A stretch of DNA of 64,000 nt from Mycobacterium simulans (GCF_900232995.1 NZ_OCVX01000003.1:2925991-2989990); one strand, 5' to 3'; shown: positions 42,412 through 56,492, numbered from the stretch's first letter. Notes: a model not told the origin generated them from the sequence alone. Translations and numbers: made by a program.

Positions 42412-42777
42412 ATGGCGGAATTGAAAGTTGAAATCGTTGCTGTCGACCGGAAGATCTGGTCGGGCGAGGGCACCTTTCTTTTCACCCGCACCACCGTCGG
42501 CGAGATCGGCATCCTGCCGCACCACATCCCTGTGGTAGCGCAACTGGTCGACGACGCCATGGTGCGAGTCGAGCGGGAAGGCAAAGAGGACCTGCGGATC
42601 GCGGTAGATGGTGGTTTCTTGTCGGTGACCGAAGAGGGCGTCAGCATTCTCGCCGAATCTGCCGAATTCGAGAAGGACATCGACGAGAGCGCCGCCAAGC
42701 AGGATTCCGAGTCCGACGATCCGAAGATCGCCGCCAGGGGTCGCGCCAGATTGCGCGCCATCGGCGTGATCGACTAA
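42412..42777 (+). CDS. atpC: ATP synthase F1 subunit epsilon
   Basis: The 121-residue protein has the N-terminal beta-sandwich ([16 protein letters not shown]) and a short C-terminal helical part that in mycobacteria damps ATPase activity. An 88-base gap follows atpD. GAAAGGCGG precedes the ATG at 42412. It closes the ATP synthase operon. Confidence 0.95.
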   Translation: MAELKVEIVAVDRKIWSGEGTFLFTRTTVGEIGILPHHIPVVAQLVDDAMVRVEREGKEDLRIAVDGGFLSVTEEGVSILAESAEFEKDIDESAAKQDSESDDPKIAARGRARLRAIGVID

Positions 42778-42784
42778 CAGCCCA

Positions 42785-43228
42785 ATGAGCGCGCCCATGA
42801 TCGGCATGGCCGTGCTCATAGTTCTGCTGGGCGCGGCCGTCTTGGCACTGAGTTACCGGTTGTGGAAACTGCGCCAGGGCGGAACAGCGGGAATCATGAG
42901 GGACATTCCGGCTGTCGGCGGACACGGCTGGCGCCACGGAGTGATCCGCTACCGCGGCGGCGAGGCGGCGTTCTACCGTCTGTCGAGTCTGCGTTTGTGG
43001 CCGGATCGTCGGCTCAGCAGGCGGGGTGTGGAAATCGTGGCCCGGCGGGCGCCACGAGGCGACGAGTTCGACATCATGACCGACGAGATCGTGGTGCTCG
43101 AATTGCGCGACACGACACAAGATCGCAGGTCGGGATATGAACTGGCACTGGATCAAGGGGCATTGACCGCATTCTTGTCGTGGCTGGAATCGCGTCCATC
43201 ACCGCGGGCCCGTCGCCGCAGCTTTTGA
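42785..43228 (+). CDS. DUF2550 membrane protein
   Basis: The 147-residue protein has one N-terminal membrane helix (IGMAVLIVLLGAAVLALSYRLW) and a basic cytoplasmic or periplasmic domain (GVIRYRGGEAAFYRLSSLRLWPDRRLSRRGVEIV). It follows atpC by seven bases in all mycobacteria I can recall (Rv1312) and is probably co-transcribed with the ATP synthase genes. Its role is unknown. Confidence 0.85.
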   Translation: MSAPMIGMAVLIVLLGAAVLALSYRLWKLRQGGTAGIMRDIPAVGGHGWRHGVIRYRGGEAAFYRLSSLRLWPDRRLSRRGVEIVARRAPRGDEFDIMTDEIVVLELRDTTQDRRSGYELALDQGALTAFLSWLESRPSPRARRRSF

Positions 43229-43246
43229 CCTGCTGAATCTCAAAAG

Positions 43247-43699
43247 TTAAGTGCCCGAACGATTGTGCCATGGAGTGATGGTCTGGCATCCGTACTCTTC
43301 GGGGCTGACGTCGCGCAGTGTTTCGCTGAATTGCCACTGGTGGCCAGCCAGGTCTTGCACGGTACATTCGCGCTCACCGTACTCGCGGTCGACGGGCGGC
43401 TCGAGCACGATGGCCCCCGCGGCCCGGGCGCGCTCGAATTGGGCGTTCACGTCATCGACCCGAACCTTGATGACGTGTGTCACGGTGTTGGCCGCGGGTG
43501 GTTGCTGCGCACCGCGGACATCCGCGACGATCATCGCGCCGTCTGTGCCGATACTCATTTGCGCTCGGTGACTTTCGCCGACCCGAACTCGTTCGGCGAA
43601 ACCAAAAGCCGCACTAAGCCAAGCCACCGCTGCTCGCACGTCGGGATAGACGAGCACCGGGATAACAGTCGCCGGAGGAATCGAGCGATTGTGTTTCAT
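43247..43699 (-). CDS. VOC (glyoxalase-like) family protein
   Basis: The 150-residue protein has the two beta-alpha-beta-beta-beta halves of the vicinal-oxygen-chelate fold. These are VIPVLVYPDVRAAVAWLSAAFGFAERVRVG, then VTHVIKVRVDDVNAQFERARAAGAIVLEPPVDREYGERECTVQDLAGHQWQFSE. The DLAGHQWQFS strand replaces the usual DPDGHxWxF. In the M. tuberculosis chromosome I recall an IS1557 copy, not this gene, between the DUF2550 and adenosyltransferase genes. It lies 20 bases after the adenosyltransferase gene on the same strand and is likely its operon partner. Confidence 0.75.
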   Translation of the reverse strand: MKHNRSIPPATVIPVLVYPDVRAAVAWLSAAFGFAERVRVGESHRAQMSIGTDGAMIVADVRGAQQPPAANTVTHVIKVRVDDVNAQFERARAAGAIVLEPPVDREYGERECTVQDLAGHQWQFSETLRDVSPEEYGCQTITPWHNRSGT

Positions 43700-43719
43700 T
43701 GCAATACTTGACCTTTCGT

Positions 43720-44304
43720 CTAACCCGCGCTTGGCGCGCCACCGCCCGGGCGCCACAACACGTCGCCTTGGGGGTTAGCCACTCGCGACAGAATGAACAG
43801 CAGATCCGATAGGCGGTTCAGATACTTCGCCGGCAGCGCACTGACACCGCCCGGGTAAGCTTCGACCGCGGCCCAGGCCGACCTCTCCGCGCGGCGTACC
43901 ACGGTGCGGGCAACATGCAGTAGCGCCGACAACGGCGAACCACCCGGCAGCACAAAGGAATTCAGCGCCGATAGGGAATCGTTGTATGTGTCGCACCAGC
44001 CCTCCACTCGGTCAATGTAAGGCTGCGTGATACGTAGCGGAGGATGCTCAGGATTCTCGACCAGCGGCGTCGACAAATCCGCACCGGCGTCGAAAAGGTC
44101 ATTCTGGATCTGCCGCAACACCTGTGTGATTCGCTGGTCGGGGCTGCCAAGCGCGATTGCCGCGCCGATCGCGGCGTTTGCCTCGTCGCAATCCGCATAC
44201 GCCACCAGACGAGAGTCGTTCTTCGAGACCCGCGAGAAATCGCTCAAGCCGGTGGTTCCGTCGTCGCCGGTACGGGTATAGATACGGGTCAGGTGTACGG
44301 CCAT
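43720..44304 (-). CDS. Cob(I)alamin adenosyltransferase, PduO type
   Basis: The 194-residue enzyme transfers adenosyl from ATP to cob(I)alamin, supplying the cofactor of methylmalonyl-CoA mutase. It has the ATP-binding N-terminus VHLTRIYTRTGDDGTTGLSD, the DCDEANAAIGAAIAL helix, and the C-terminal ARTVVRRAERSAWA and LNRLSDLLFILSRVAN motifs with the cobalamin-contacting residues. The start is ATG 44304. It is divergent from murA and corresponds to Rv1314c. Confidence 0.9.
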   Translation of the reverse strand: MAVHLTRIYTRTGDDGTTGLSDFSRVSKNDSRLVAYADCDEANAAIGAAIALGSPDQRITQVLRQIQNDLFDAGADLSTPLVENPEHPPLRITQPYIDRVEGWCDTYNDSLSALNSFVLPGGSPLSALLHVARTVVRRAERSAWAAVEAYPGGVSALPAKYLNRLSDLLFILSRVANPQGDVLWRPGGGAPSAG

Positions 44305-44362
44305 AAGCAAACCGTACTTGTCTGACTGACAAAGCCGATAGCGCTTCACTACACTAACCCGG

Positions 44363-45619
44363 GTGGCAGAGCGTTTCGTCGTGACTGGTGGCAACCGGTT
44401 GTCAGGCGAAGTAGCTGTCGGGGGTGCCAAGAACAGTGTTCTCAAACTTATGGCCGCAACGTTGTTGGCCGAGGGCACCAGCACCATCACCAACTGTCCC
44501 GACATCCTCGATGTGCCGTTGATGGCGGAGGTACTGCGTGGGCTAGGCGCTACCGTCGAACTCGACGGTGACGTGGCCCGCATCACCTCACCCGACGAGC
44601 CGAAGTACGACGCCGACTTCGCCGCGGTGCGCCAGTTCCGGGCCTCGGTTTGCGTGCTGGGGCCGCTGGTCGGTCGATGCAAGCAGGCAAGGGTCGCGCT
44701 TCCAGGTGGCGACGCGATCGGATCTCGTCCGCTGGATATGCACCAGGCGGGCCTGCGGCAACTGGGCGCACACTGCAACATCGAGCATGGGTGCGTCGTG
44801 GCCCAGGCAGATACATTGCGGGGCGCGGAGATTCAGTTGGAATTTCCCTCGGTGGGGGCCACCGAGAACATTCTGATGGCCGCCGTCGTAGCCGAGGGCG
44901 TCACCACAATTCACAACGCGGCGCGCGAGCCCGACGTAGTCGACCTCTGCACGATGTTGAACCAGATGGGTGCGCAGGTCGAAGGTGCGGGTTCGCCGAC
45001 GATGACCATCACCGGTGTTCCGCGACTGTATCCGACCGAGCACCGCGTGATCGGAGACCGCATTGTGGCCGCGACGTGGGGCATCGCTGCCGCCATGACT
45101 CGCGGTGACATAACGGTGACGGGCGTCGATCCGGCCCATCTTCAGTTGGTACTGCACAAGTTGCACGACGCGGGCGCCACCGTAACCCAGACCGACGACA
45201 GTTTCCGTGTTGTCCAGTACGAGCGCCCGAAGGCCGTCAACGTGGCGACGTTGCCGTTCCCCGGTTTTCCGACCGATCTGCAGCCGATGGCCATTGCCTT
45301 GGCGTCGATCGCCGATGGAACCTCGATGATCACGGAGAACGTCTTCGAGGCGCGGTTTCGGTTCGTCGAAGAGATGATCCGGCTTGGCGCCGACGCCCGC
45401 ACCGACGGTCACCACGCCGTGGTGCGGGGTCTCGCGCAACTCTCGAGTGCGCCGGTCTGGTGTTCCGACATCCGCGCCGGTGCCGGCTTGGTGCTGGCGG
45501 GATTGGTCGCCGACGGCGACACCGAGGTCCACGACGTCTTCCACATCGATCGGGGCTACCCGTTGTTCGTGGAGAACCTCGTTGGTTTGGGAGGCGAGAT
45601 TGAGCGGGTATGCTCGTAG
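44363..45619 (+). CDS. murA: UDP-N-acetylglucosamine 1-carboxyvinyltransferase
   Basis: The 418-residue enzyme adds enolpyruvate to UDP-GlcNAc, the first committed step of peptidoglycan synthesis. The N-terminal [14 protein letters not shown] with its Lys, the loop [16 protein letters not shown] and the C-terminal [15 protein letters not shown] are family marks. Residue 117 is Asp rather than the usual Cys, the natural fosfomycin-insensitive form known from M. tuberculosis. GTG 44363 is the start. The rRNA operon promoter begins 52 bases after its stop. Confidence 0.95.
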   Translation: MAERFVVTGGNRLSGEVAVGGAKNSVLKLMAATLLAEGTSTITNCPDILDVPLMAEVLRGLGATVELDGDVARITSPDEPKYDADFAAVRQFRASVCVLGPLVGRCKQARVALPGGDAIGSRPLDMHQAGLRQLGAHCNIEHGCVVAQADTLRGAEIQLEFPSVGATENILMAAVVAEGVTTIHNAAREPDVVDLCTMLNQMGAQVEGAGSPTMTITGVPRLYPTEHRVIGDRIVAATWGIAAAMTRGDITVTGVDPAHLQLVLHKLHDAGATVTQTDDSFRVVQYERPKAVNVATLPFPGFPTDLQPMAIALASIADGTSMITENVFEARFRFVEEMIRLGADARTDGHHAVVRGLAQLSSAPVWCSDIRAGAGLVLAGLVADGDTEVHDVFHIDRGYPLFVENLVGLGGEIERVCS

Positions 45620-45671
45620 ACACCGGCCCCCGATAGCACGGTTACTACACAAGATGACCAAAAACCGGGGG

Positions 45672-45701
45672 TTGACTCCTCTGCCTGATCTGTATTAAGC
45701 T
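45672..45701 (+). promoter_or_regulatory. rRNA operon promoter
   Basis: TTGACT (45672-45677) and TAAGCT (45696-45701) are 18 bases apart and match the position and form of the main rrnA promoter of slow-growing mycobacteria. It lies about 200 bases before the mature 16S start. Confidence 0.8.
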
Positions 45702-45740
45702 GGCAGGGTTGCCCCGAAGAGGGCAAAAACAAGCGAGCGT

Positions 45741-45770
45741 GTTGTTTGAGAACTCAATAGTGTGTTTGGT
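45741..45770 (+). promoter_or_regulatory. rRNA leader antitermination/processing sequence
   Basis: The leader stretch beginning GTTGTTTGAGAACTCAATAG is the conserved mycobacterial box A-type element that loads antitermination factors. A related sequence (GGTGTTTGAGAATTGGATAG) recurs in the 16S-23S spacer near 47.61 kb, as expected for the second loading site and RNase III stem region. Confidence 0.6.
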
Positions 45771-45903
45771 GTTTTTGTTTGTTGTTGTTTTTTTGACTAC
45801 ACCTTGCACTCCCCGTGTGTAGGTGTAGTCGCATTTTCAGATGCCAGTTTTTGGTGTCTTGTCAGGTATCTCTGATTGTAAATTCACCTCGTTATCGAGG
45901 GGT

Positions 45904-50836
<4,933 letters not shown>

Positions 50837-50919
50837 ACACAAGATCGCAACCACTATTTAGTTTCACGACTATTTGTCGTTGAACACCACACCCCCCACC
50901 AGTACAATTTTAAATAGAG

Positions 50920-51034
50920 TTACGGCGGTAATAGCGACAGGGAAACGCCCGGTCCCATCCCGAACCCGGAAGCTAAGCCTGTCAGCGCCGATGATACTGC
51001 CCATCCGGGTGGAAAAGTAGGACACCGCCGAACA
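50920..51034 (+). rRNA. rrf: 5S ribosomal RNA
   Basis: The 115-base gene begins TTACGGCGG and ends CACCGCCGAACA, with the conserved CCCGAACCCGGAAGCTAAG loop. It closes the operon 83 bases after 23S. Confidence 0.96.
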
Positions 51035-51039
51035 TACAC

Positions 51040-51070
51040 AAAAACACCCCCGCAAGCCGGGGGTGTTTTT
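51040..51070 (+). terminator. Intrinsic terminator of the rRNA operon
   Basis: A perfect 12-bp stem (AAAAACACCCCC at 51040-51051, complement at 51059-51070) with a 7-base loop ends in a run of Ts, just after 5S. It can also serve the convergent ogt gene, whose stop is 6 bases away. Confidence 0.92.
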
Positions 51071-51075
51071 GCATG

Positions 51076-51573
51076 TCAATCAAACAACGTCAAATCCGCC
51101 GATTCTCGGTTTTTCTCCAATTCCAGCAGAGTTTGTTTCCGATCGAGTCCGCCACCGTACCCGGTCAGTTTCCCGCTGGCGCCAATTACGCGATGACATG
51201 GCACGATGATGGCGACGGGATTATGGCCGTTCGCCAATCCGACAGCGCGTGCCGCGCCGGGCGCGCCGATCTGGTCGGCGATTTCTCCGTAGGACCGTGT
51301 TTCCCCATACGGGATTGTCAGCAATGCTTTCCACACCCGCTGCTGAAACTCGGTCCCTCGCAGATCCAGCTCGATGTCGAAGTCAGTGAGCTCACCCGCG
51401 AAATACGCATTGAGTTGATCGACGGCCTTTGCAAATGCCGCATGATCGGGCGTCCAGCCGCTGCGACTCGGCTCGTAGGTTTGGTCGACCATTCGCAAGT
51501 TTGTCAACACCGAGCCATATCCGGCCAGCGTCAACGGTCCAATTGGACTATCGATGGTGCGGTAGTTAATCAT
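51076..51573 (-). CDS. ogt: Methylated-DNA--protein-cysteine methyltransferase
   Basis: The 165-residue suicide protein removes alkyl groups from O6-alkylguanine onto the Cys of PCHRVIG. It also shows the helix-turn-helix GETRSYGEIADQIGAPGAARAVG with the Arg finger, and GNP-type NGHNPVAIIVPCH. ATG 51573 (MINYRTIDSPIGPLTLAG) gives the M. tuberculosis length. Its start overlaps the alkA stop by 8 bases, so the two alkylation-repair genes are translationally coupled. Confidence 0.95.
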   Translation of the reverse strand: MINYRTIDSPIGPLTLAGYGSVLTNLRMVDQTYEPSRSGWTPDHAAFAKAVDQLNAYFAGELTDFDIELDLRGTEFQQRVWKALLTIPYGETRSYGEIADQIGAPGAARAVGLANGHNPVAIIVPCHRVIGASGKLTGYGGGLDRKQTLLELEKNRESADLTLFD

Positions 51574-53080
51574 GCAACCTCCTTTGGTGACTCCCGTGGT
51601 GGCCTTCAAGAGGCCATCGGTTTACCGGATGCTCGAGCGTGGTCCACAAATGTTGGGTGGCGTAGGAGCGCCAAGGACGCCAACGGGTACTGCGCTCGGT
51701 GAGGCTGCGTTGTTGCTTGGGCAGGCCCAATTGCTCCGCCGCCAGCCTTACACCGAGGTCACTGACCGGAAACGCGTCTGGGTCACCTAGGCCGCGCATG
51801 GCGACTACCTCAGCGGTCCAGGGACCAACACCCGGCAGCGACAGCAATTGATTGCGCGCACATGTCCAGTCGGACCCTGCGTCCAGGGTGATACTTCCGT
51901 CGGCAAGGCCAGCGACTAGAGCTTGTAGCGTGCGTTGACGTGATTTGGGGACGGCCAGATGTATTGGGTCGATCTCGGCGAGCCGCTCGATGGAAGGGAA
52001 GGTGTGGGTCAATGCGCCCACATCATCTTGTATCGGATGTCCATACGCGGCTACCAGCCTGCCCACGTGGGTTCGTGCCGCCTTAGTGGATACCTGTTGA
52101 CCTAGGACCGCGCGAATCGCGAGCTCGGCCTCGTCAACTGTGCGGGGAATACGTTGGCCGGGTGCCTTGGACACCACCGGACCCAGATCCGGGTCGGCGC
52201 TGAGTGCTTCGACCACCGCTTCAGGATCGGCGTCAAGGTCGAGCAGCCGCCGGCAGCGCGCGGTAGCTGCCGAAAGGTCCCGGAAGTCGTCGAGCACCAG
52301 CACGCAGCGGACATGATCGGGTGCCGGCGTCAAGCTGACTAGGCCGTTGCCCCACGAGAGCCGCAGCGTGCGACGGTATGCACCATCGCGGACCTCTTCG
52401 CAACCTGGGACCACACTGGCAGCCAGATGACCGAAAACACCCTCATACGCGAACGGTGTGCGCACTGGCAGCCGAAGCGAGACCGTCCCCGCGGAGGGGG
52501 TGGCGGACCCGTACCGGGCGGCTGCGCGTTTGCGCAGCGCCGTCGGCGTGGCGTCACTGACCAGGCGCACGGTCGCGTTGAACTGGCGGATACTGGAAAA
52601 TCCAGCCGCGAATGCGACATCGCCAAATGGCAGGTCAGTCGTCTCGATCAGCACCCGGGCGGACTGCATGCGTTGGGCGCGCGCCAGCGCAAGCGGGCCG
52701 GCGCCGACCTCGGCCTGCAACAGCCGCTCTAGTTGGCGTGTGGTGTACCCAAGATGGGCGGCAAGGCCGGTGACACCCTCACGGTCCACTGTGCCGTCGG
52801 CGATGAGTCGCATTGCCCGCGCGACGACGTCACCGCGCACGTTCCATTCCGGAGAACCCGGAGATGCGTCGGGACGGCATCGCTTGCAGGCTCGGTAGCC
52901 TTCCCGTTGAGCCGCCGCCGCGGTTGGGAGGAACCGTACGTTGCGGGCGAACGGTGGCCTTACGGGGCAACTGGGCCGGCAGTAGATCCGGGTGGTTAGC
53001 ACCGCAATGACGAACCATCCGTCAAACCGGGCGTCCTTGGCCTGGACCGCTCGGTAGCAGCGCTCGAAATCTTCATGCAC
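51566..53080 (-). CDS. alkA: Ada-AlkA fusion: methylphosphotriester-sensing regulator/3-methyladenine DNA glycosylase
   Basis: The 504-residue protein has three parts. The N-terminal Ada zinc domain (IYCRPSCPVRPPFARNVRF to ACKRCRPD, four Cys including the methyl acceptor) comes first. An AraC-type helix-turn-helix follows (LAAHLGYTTRQLERLL; VAFAAGFSSIRQFN). The C-terminal AlkA glycosylase has the helix-hairpin-helix LLSLPGVGPWTAEVVAMRGLGDPDAFPVSDLG with the catalytic Asp. It combines alkylation sensing, gene activation and base excision. The start is GTG 53080 (VHEDFERCYRA). It is about 8 residues longer than the M. tuberculosis protein. Confidence 0.93.
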   Translation of the reverse strand: MHEDFERCYRAVQAKDARFDGWFVIAVLTTRIYCRPSCPVRPPFARNVRFLPTAAAAQREGYRACKRCRPDASPGSPEWNVRGDVVARAMRLIADGTVDREGVTGLAAHLGYTTRQLERLLQAEVGAGPLALARAQRMQSARVLIETTDLPFGDVAFAAGFSSIRQFNATVRLVSDATPTALRKRAAARYGSATPSAGTVSLRLPVRTPFAYEGVFGHLAASVVPGCEEVRDGAYRRTLRLSWGNGLVSLTPAPDHVRCVLVLDDFRDLSAATARCRRLLDLDADPEAVVEALSADPDLGPVVSKAPGQRIPRTVDEAELAIRAVLGQQVSTKAARTHVGRLVAAYGHPIQDDVGALTHTFPSIERLAEIDPIHLAVPKSRQRTLQALVAGLADGSITLDAGSDWTCARNQLLSLPGVGPWTAEVVAMRGLGDPDAFPVSDLGVRLAAEQLGLPKQQRSLTERSTRWRPWRSYATQHLWTTLEHPVNRWPLEGHHGSHQRRLHD

Positions 53081-53172
53081 ACTTCGACAATTACACCTAC
53101 CCGCCGACATGACTGGCGGAAAAGCGACACGATAGTGTTTTCGCGAGACAGTGGGCCGGCCCCTGCCAGGGC

Positions 53173-54807
53173 CTATTTGCGTGGCTCGGCCGGCTCGATC
53201 GGATTCGCCAGCTGGGTACGATTGTTGTGCCCGCGAAGTGTTACGGTCTCACCCAAAGACCAACGGGCACGCTCATTTTCGCTCGCGCCGCGCAGCGTTT
53301 CCCACGACGTTAATAGTCTGCCCGGATGGGATTTGGCCAGTTCGCACAGTCGCGCCGCCTCGTTGACCGGTTCGCCGATCACGGTGTATTCGAACCGCTC
53401 TTTGGCGCCGACGTTGCCGGCGACGACCTGCCCCGCCGCCACGCCTATGCCGGCCTGGCACTCGGGCACTTCGCTGGACACCCGGTCGGCGATGGTGCGT
53501 GCGGCGGCCAGCGCCTGGTCTTCGGGGCATTCGAGGCGATTTGGCGCGCCGAAGATGGCCAGTGATGCATCGCCCTCGAATTTGTTGACCAGTCCACGAT
53601 GGCGGTCCACCTCTTCGACGACGATCGCGAAGAACCGATTGAGCAACTTAACGACGTTGGCCGGAGGCTGGCTGGTCACCAGCCCCGTGGAGCCAATGAT
53701 GTCGACGAATATCACCGCGACATGACGTTCCTCACCTCCCAATTTTGGTCGCTCGCGTTCGGCCGCCAGGGCGACTTCGCGCCCGACGTGCCGGCCGAAG
53801 AGGTCGCGTACGCGTTCGCGCTCACGCAGGCCGTCGACCATCGCGTTGAAACCGCGCTGCAGCTCACCGAGTTCGGTCCCGTCGAAGACGATCAGGTTGC
53901 CGCGCAGGTCGCCCTGCTCGACGCGCCGCAGTGCCGCACGTACCACCCGCACCGGCGTGGCCGTCAGCCAGGACAGGATCCACATCAGGATGAATCCGAA
54001 GATCACCGTCGCCGCGCACAGAATCAGCACCGCGACCGCGAACTCGGTCTGGGTCAGGTTCCGCAACAAGAGCTCGAAGAACGCCACCAGTCCAATGCCG
54101 ATGACGGGCACGGCCGAACCGAGCAGCCACACCGTCAGGGTTCGACCCATGATCCCCGGCGCGAGCCGCCGCGGCGGTGGTCCCGCCTGGAGTGCCTGGG
54201 CAGCGATCGGGCGCAGCGCAAACTCGGTCAGCAGGTAGCTGCCGGTGGCGACTAGAACGCCGCAAAAGTTCACCCCGAACAGGAACCGCGGGATGAACGC
54301 GTGGTTGGCCATCCCGTACAAGGTCGTCAACAGCGCCGCGCCGATTCCCCAGAGGACGAGGTCAACGATCGCGATTCGCCAGGGGGCGATGAAGGTGTTG
54401 CGTTCGTCCTCGGGGGTCGGGGTGCGTTCCTCGATGGCCCAACGCAGCGCGAGGACGGTGCGCCGGGTGATCCAGTAGGTGCCCATGACCAGGGCAAGCA
54501 TGATATATGCCGGTGAGACCCCAAAGGTAATCCACAACACCGCGTTGTCAAACACGCTGGGCGTCGGAATGGCCACCATTACCAGAAGCAAGGCGACGCC
54601 GATACCGAGCAGGTTGGCGCCCACGATCACCACGGTCAGGATGACCTGGATGCGTACGCGCCGGCGTTGTCGGCTCTCCGAAACTCGCCCGAGCAGCCAG
54701 GAGCCGTATGCAGGGGTATCGGGTCGCCCGCTTTGCCGAGTAACCCGCTCGAGCACCCGGCCCAAGCGCTGTGCAGTGCTTTTCTTGGCAGCCTTCTTCG
54801 GCGACAT
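53173..54807 (-). CDS. Class III adenylate cyclase with six-helix membrane domain and HAMP
   Basis: The 544-residue protein has six hydrophobic helices in residues 50-275 (VILTVVIVGANLLGIGVALLLVMVA onward). A HAMP linker follows (SWLTATPVRVVRAALRRVEQGDL to GFNAMVDGLRE), and a C-terminal cyclase domain (about 350-520). In the cyclase, FVDIIGSTG carries the first metal Asp, NKFEGDASLAIFG the second with the adenine-selecting Lys, and GEPVNEAARL the transition-state residues. It makes cAMP. It matches the Rv1318c-Rv1320c family, of which only this copy is intact here. Confidence 0.92.
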   Translation of the reverse strand: MSPKKAAKKSTAQRLGRVLERVTRQSGRPDTPAYGSWLLGRVSESRQRRRVRIQVILTVVIVGANLLGIGVALLLVMVAIPTPSVFDNAVLWITFGVSPAYIMLALVMGTYWITRRTVLALRWAIEERTPTPEDERNTFIAPWRIAIVDLVLWGIGAALLTTLYGMANHAFIPRFLFGVNFCGVLVATGSYLLTEFALRPIAAQALQAGPPPRRLAPGIMGRTLTVWLLGSAVPVIGIGLVAFFELLLRNLTQTEFAVAVLILCAATVIFGFILMWILSWLTATPVRVVRAALRRVEQGDLRGNLIVFDGTELGELQRGFNAMVDGLRERERVRDLFGRHVGREVALAAERERPKLGGEERHVAVIFVDIIGSTGLVTSQPPANVVKLLNRFFAIVVEEVDRHRGLVNKFEGDASLAIFGAPNRLECPEDQALAAARTIADRVSSEVPECQAGIGVAAGQVVAGNVGAKERFEYTVIGEPVNEAARLCELAKSHPGRLLTSWETLRGASENERARWSLGETVTLRGHNNRTQLANPIEPAEPRK

Positions 54808-54829
54808 GTTGGCGTCAGCCTAATTCGTT

Positions 54830-54995
54830 TCGGTCGGCGGGGCTCGAGCGGCTCAACAGCTGCATCAAGACGGGTGGGCCGATTGGTGGGCTGGGCGTGC
54901 CCACGAAGCGTCGCCGTCTCGCCCAAAAGCCAATGGACGCACCCCTTTTCGTGGGCACGGTGCGGTGCCCCGGAGGTTGTCAGCAGCCTGTCGGG
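54830..54995 (-). pseudogene. C-terminal remnant of a second adenylate cyclase gene
   Basis: The minus-strand frame reads DRLLTTSGAPHRAHEKGCVHWLLGETATLRGHAQPT, a clear parallel to the end of the adjacent intact cyclase (GRLLTSWETLRGASENERARWSLGETVTLRGHNN). Nothing of the membrane, HAMP or catalytic core remains upstream, and it reaches nucS within about 75 bases. M. tuberculosis has three such cyclase genes in a row here, so this is the scar of a deletion between paralogues. Confidence 0.75.
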
Positions 54996-55069
54996 TGCGA
55001 TGTGGCCTGTCCACACAGTCTTCATCGCCAACCTGGTGCGACAGCTAAATTCGTTGGACACGCTCTAAG

Positions 55070-55750
55070 GTGGTTCGGGTGCGTCTAGTCATTGCTCAGT
55101 GCACCGTGGACTACGTTGGTCGGCTTACCGCGCATCTGCCCTCCGCGCGCAGGCTGCTGCTGTTCAAGGCCGACGGATCGGTTAGTGTGCACGCCGACGA
55201 CCGCGCCTACAAGCCGTTGAACTGGATGAGCCCGCCGTGCTGGTTTACCGAAGAGCTCAACGGTGAGTCGCCCGTGTGGGTCGTCGCGAATAAGGCCGGC
55301 GAACAGCTGCGTATCACCGTCGAGGAGATCGAGCACGACTCCAGCCACGAACTGGGTGTGGACCCCGGTCTGGTCAAGGACGGCGTGGAGGCCCATTTGC
55401 AGGCGTTGCTAGCTGAGCATGTCCAACTGCTGGGCGATGGGTACACGTTGGTCCGCCGTGAGTACATGACCGCGATCGGGCCCGTCGACCTGCTATGCCG
55501 CGATGAACGGGGTGGCTCGGTCGCAGTGGAAATCAAGCGGCGTGGCGAGATTGACGGTGTGGAGCAACTTACTCGTTATCTCGAATTGCTCAATCGCGAC
55601 AGCGTTCTCGCGCCGGTTAAAGGCGTGTTCGCCGCTCAACAGATCAAGCCACAGGCCCGCACGCTGGCCACTGATCGCGGTATCCGTTGTGTGACATTGG
55701 ATTACGACCAGATGCGGGGGATGGATAGCGACGAGTACCGGTTGTTCTGA
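55070..55750 (+). CDS. nucS: Mismatch-specific endonuclease NucS/EndoMS
   Basis: The 226-residue protein carries non-canonical mismatch repair in actinobacteria, which lack MutS and MutL. The N-terminal DNA-binding domain starts [21 protein letters not shown]. The C-terminal RecB-like nuclease core is [34 protein letters not shown], with the catalytic Asp and E-x-K, followed by [10 protein letters not shown]. The end DEYRLF lacks nothing relative to M. tuberculosis Rv1321. The start is GTG 55070. The next gene overlaps its stop by one base. Confidence 0.93.
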   Translation: MVRVRLVIAQCTVDYVGRLTAHLPSARRLLLFKADGSVSVHADDRAYKPLNWMSPPCWFTEELNGESPVWVVANKAGEQLRITVEEIEHDSSHELGVDPGLVKDGVEAHLQALLAEHVQLLGDGYTLVRREYMTAIGPVDLLCRDERGGSVAVEIKRRGEIDGVEQLTRYLELLNRDSVLAPVKGVFAAQQIKPQARTLATDRGIRCVTLDYDQMRGMDSDEYRLF

Positions 55751-56037
55751 TGGCTCGGCGTCGTAAATCGCCACGCCGGCAACACCCGGCGTTCTCGACG
55801 CTGGGCCGGCTGGAAACCGGACCCGATGGCTACGAATACGAAGTGCGTCCGGTCGCGGCGTCCCGCGCCGTCAAGACCTATCGCTGCCCGGGATGCGATC
55901 ACGAAATCCGTTCTGGCACTGCGCATGTTGTGGTTTGGCCGGCTGAATTGCCGGGAGCGGTTCAAGACCGCCGGCACTGGCACACACCGTGCTGGGCCAA
56001 CCGCGCCAACCGCAGTCCAACCCGAAGGTGGTCTTAG
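55750..56037 (+). CDS. Conserved small putative zinc-finger protein
   Basis: The 95-residue basic protein has one CxxC (YRCPGCDHEI) and a distal H/C pair (HWHTPCW), enough for a single zinc site. The N-terminus is Arg/Lys-rich ([11 protein letters not shown]). It is coupled to nucS by a one-base stop/start overlap and corresponds to Rv1322. Conserved linkage suggests a function connected with NucS, but none is known to me. Confidence 0.85.
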   Translation: MARRRKSPRRQHPAFSTLGRLETGPDGYEYEVRPVAASRAVKTYRCPGCDHEIRSGTAHVVVWPAELPGAVQDRRHWHTPCWANRANRSPTRRWS

Positions 56038-56492
56038 CGCGCCGGTTCCACCAATTCGATCAGAACTCCGCCGGCGTCCTTCGGATGGATGAAGTTGATC
56101 CGTGAGTTTGCCGTTCCGCGGTGGGCGGCTTCGTAGACCAGCCGGACGCCTTGGCTGCGCAGTCGCTGGCATAGGGCGTCGAGATCGGAGACCCGACAGG
56201 CGAGCTGTTGGATGCCGGGTCCGCGCTTGTCCAAGAACTTCGCGATCGCCGATGACTCGTCGCTAGGGGCCATCAACTGGATCTGCGCGGTGGACCCTGG
56301 CACCGCCAGCATCGCCTCGCGGATTTTCTGATCATCGTTAACTTCCTCGTGCACCAGGATCATGCCCAGGTGGTTGTGGTACCACTCGATCGCAGCGTCC
56401 AGGTCGGCGACGGCAATGCCGACATGGTCCAGACCGGTCACCAGAGCGGTGGCCAGAACGTGACGCGCGTCAACTTGATCAGTAGTCATCAC
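56034..56492 (-). CDS. mce: Methylmalonyl-CoA epimerase
   Basis: The 152-residue VOC-fold enzyme interconverts R- and S-methylmalonyl-CoA. It has [24 protein letters not shown] at the N-terminus (metal His), [26 protein letters not shown] at the second repeat, and [16 protein letters not shown] at the end with the metal Glu. The adenosylcobalamin it works alongside is supplied by the adenosyltransferase gene at 43.7 kb. It is divergent from fadA4 and overlaps the zinc-finger gene by 4 bases at its 3' end. Confidence 0.9.
   Translation of the reverse strand: MMTTDQVDARHVLATALVTGLDHVGIAVADLDAAIEWYHNHLGMILVHEEVNDDQKIREAMLAVPGSTAQIQLMAPSDESSAIAKFLDKRGPGIQQLACRVSDLDALCQRLRSQGVRLVYEAAHRGTANSRINFIHPKDAGGVLIELVEPAR

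Noticed and set aside
44588-45661. A 357-codon minus-strand frame opposite murA
   Set aside because: It is an antisense shadow of murA with no recognisable motif and composition expected from the third-base bias of the real gene.
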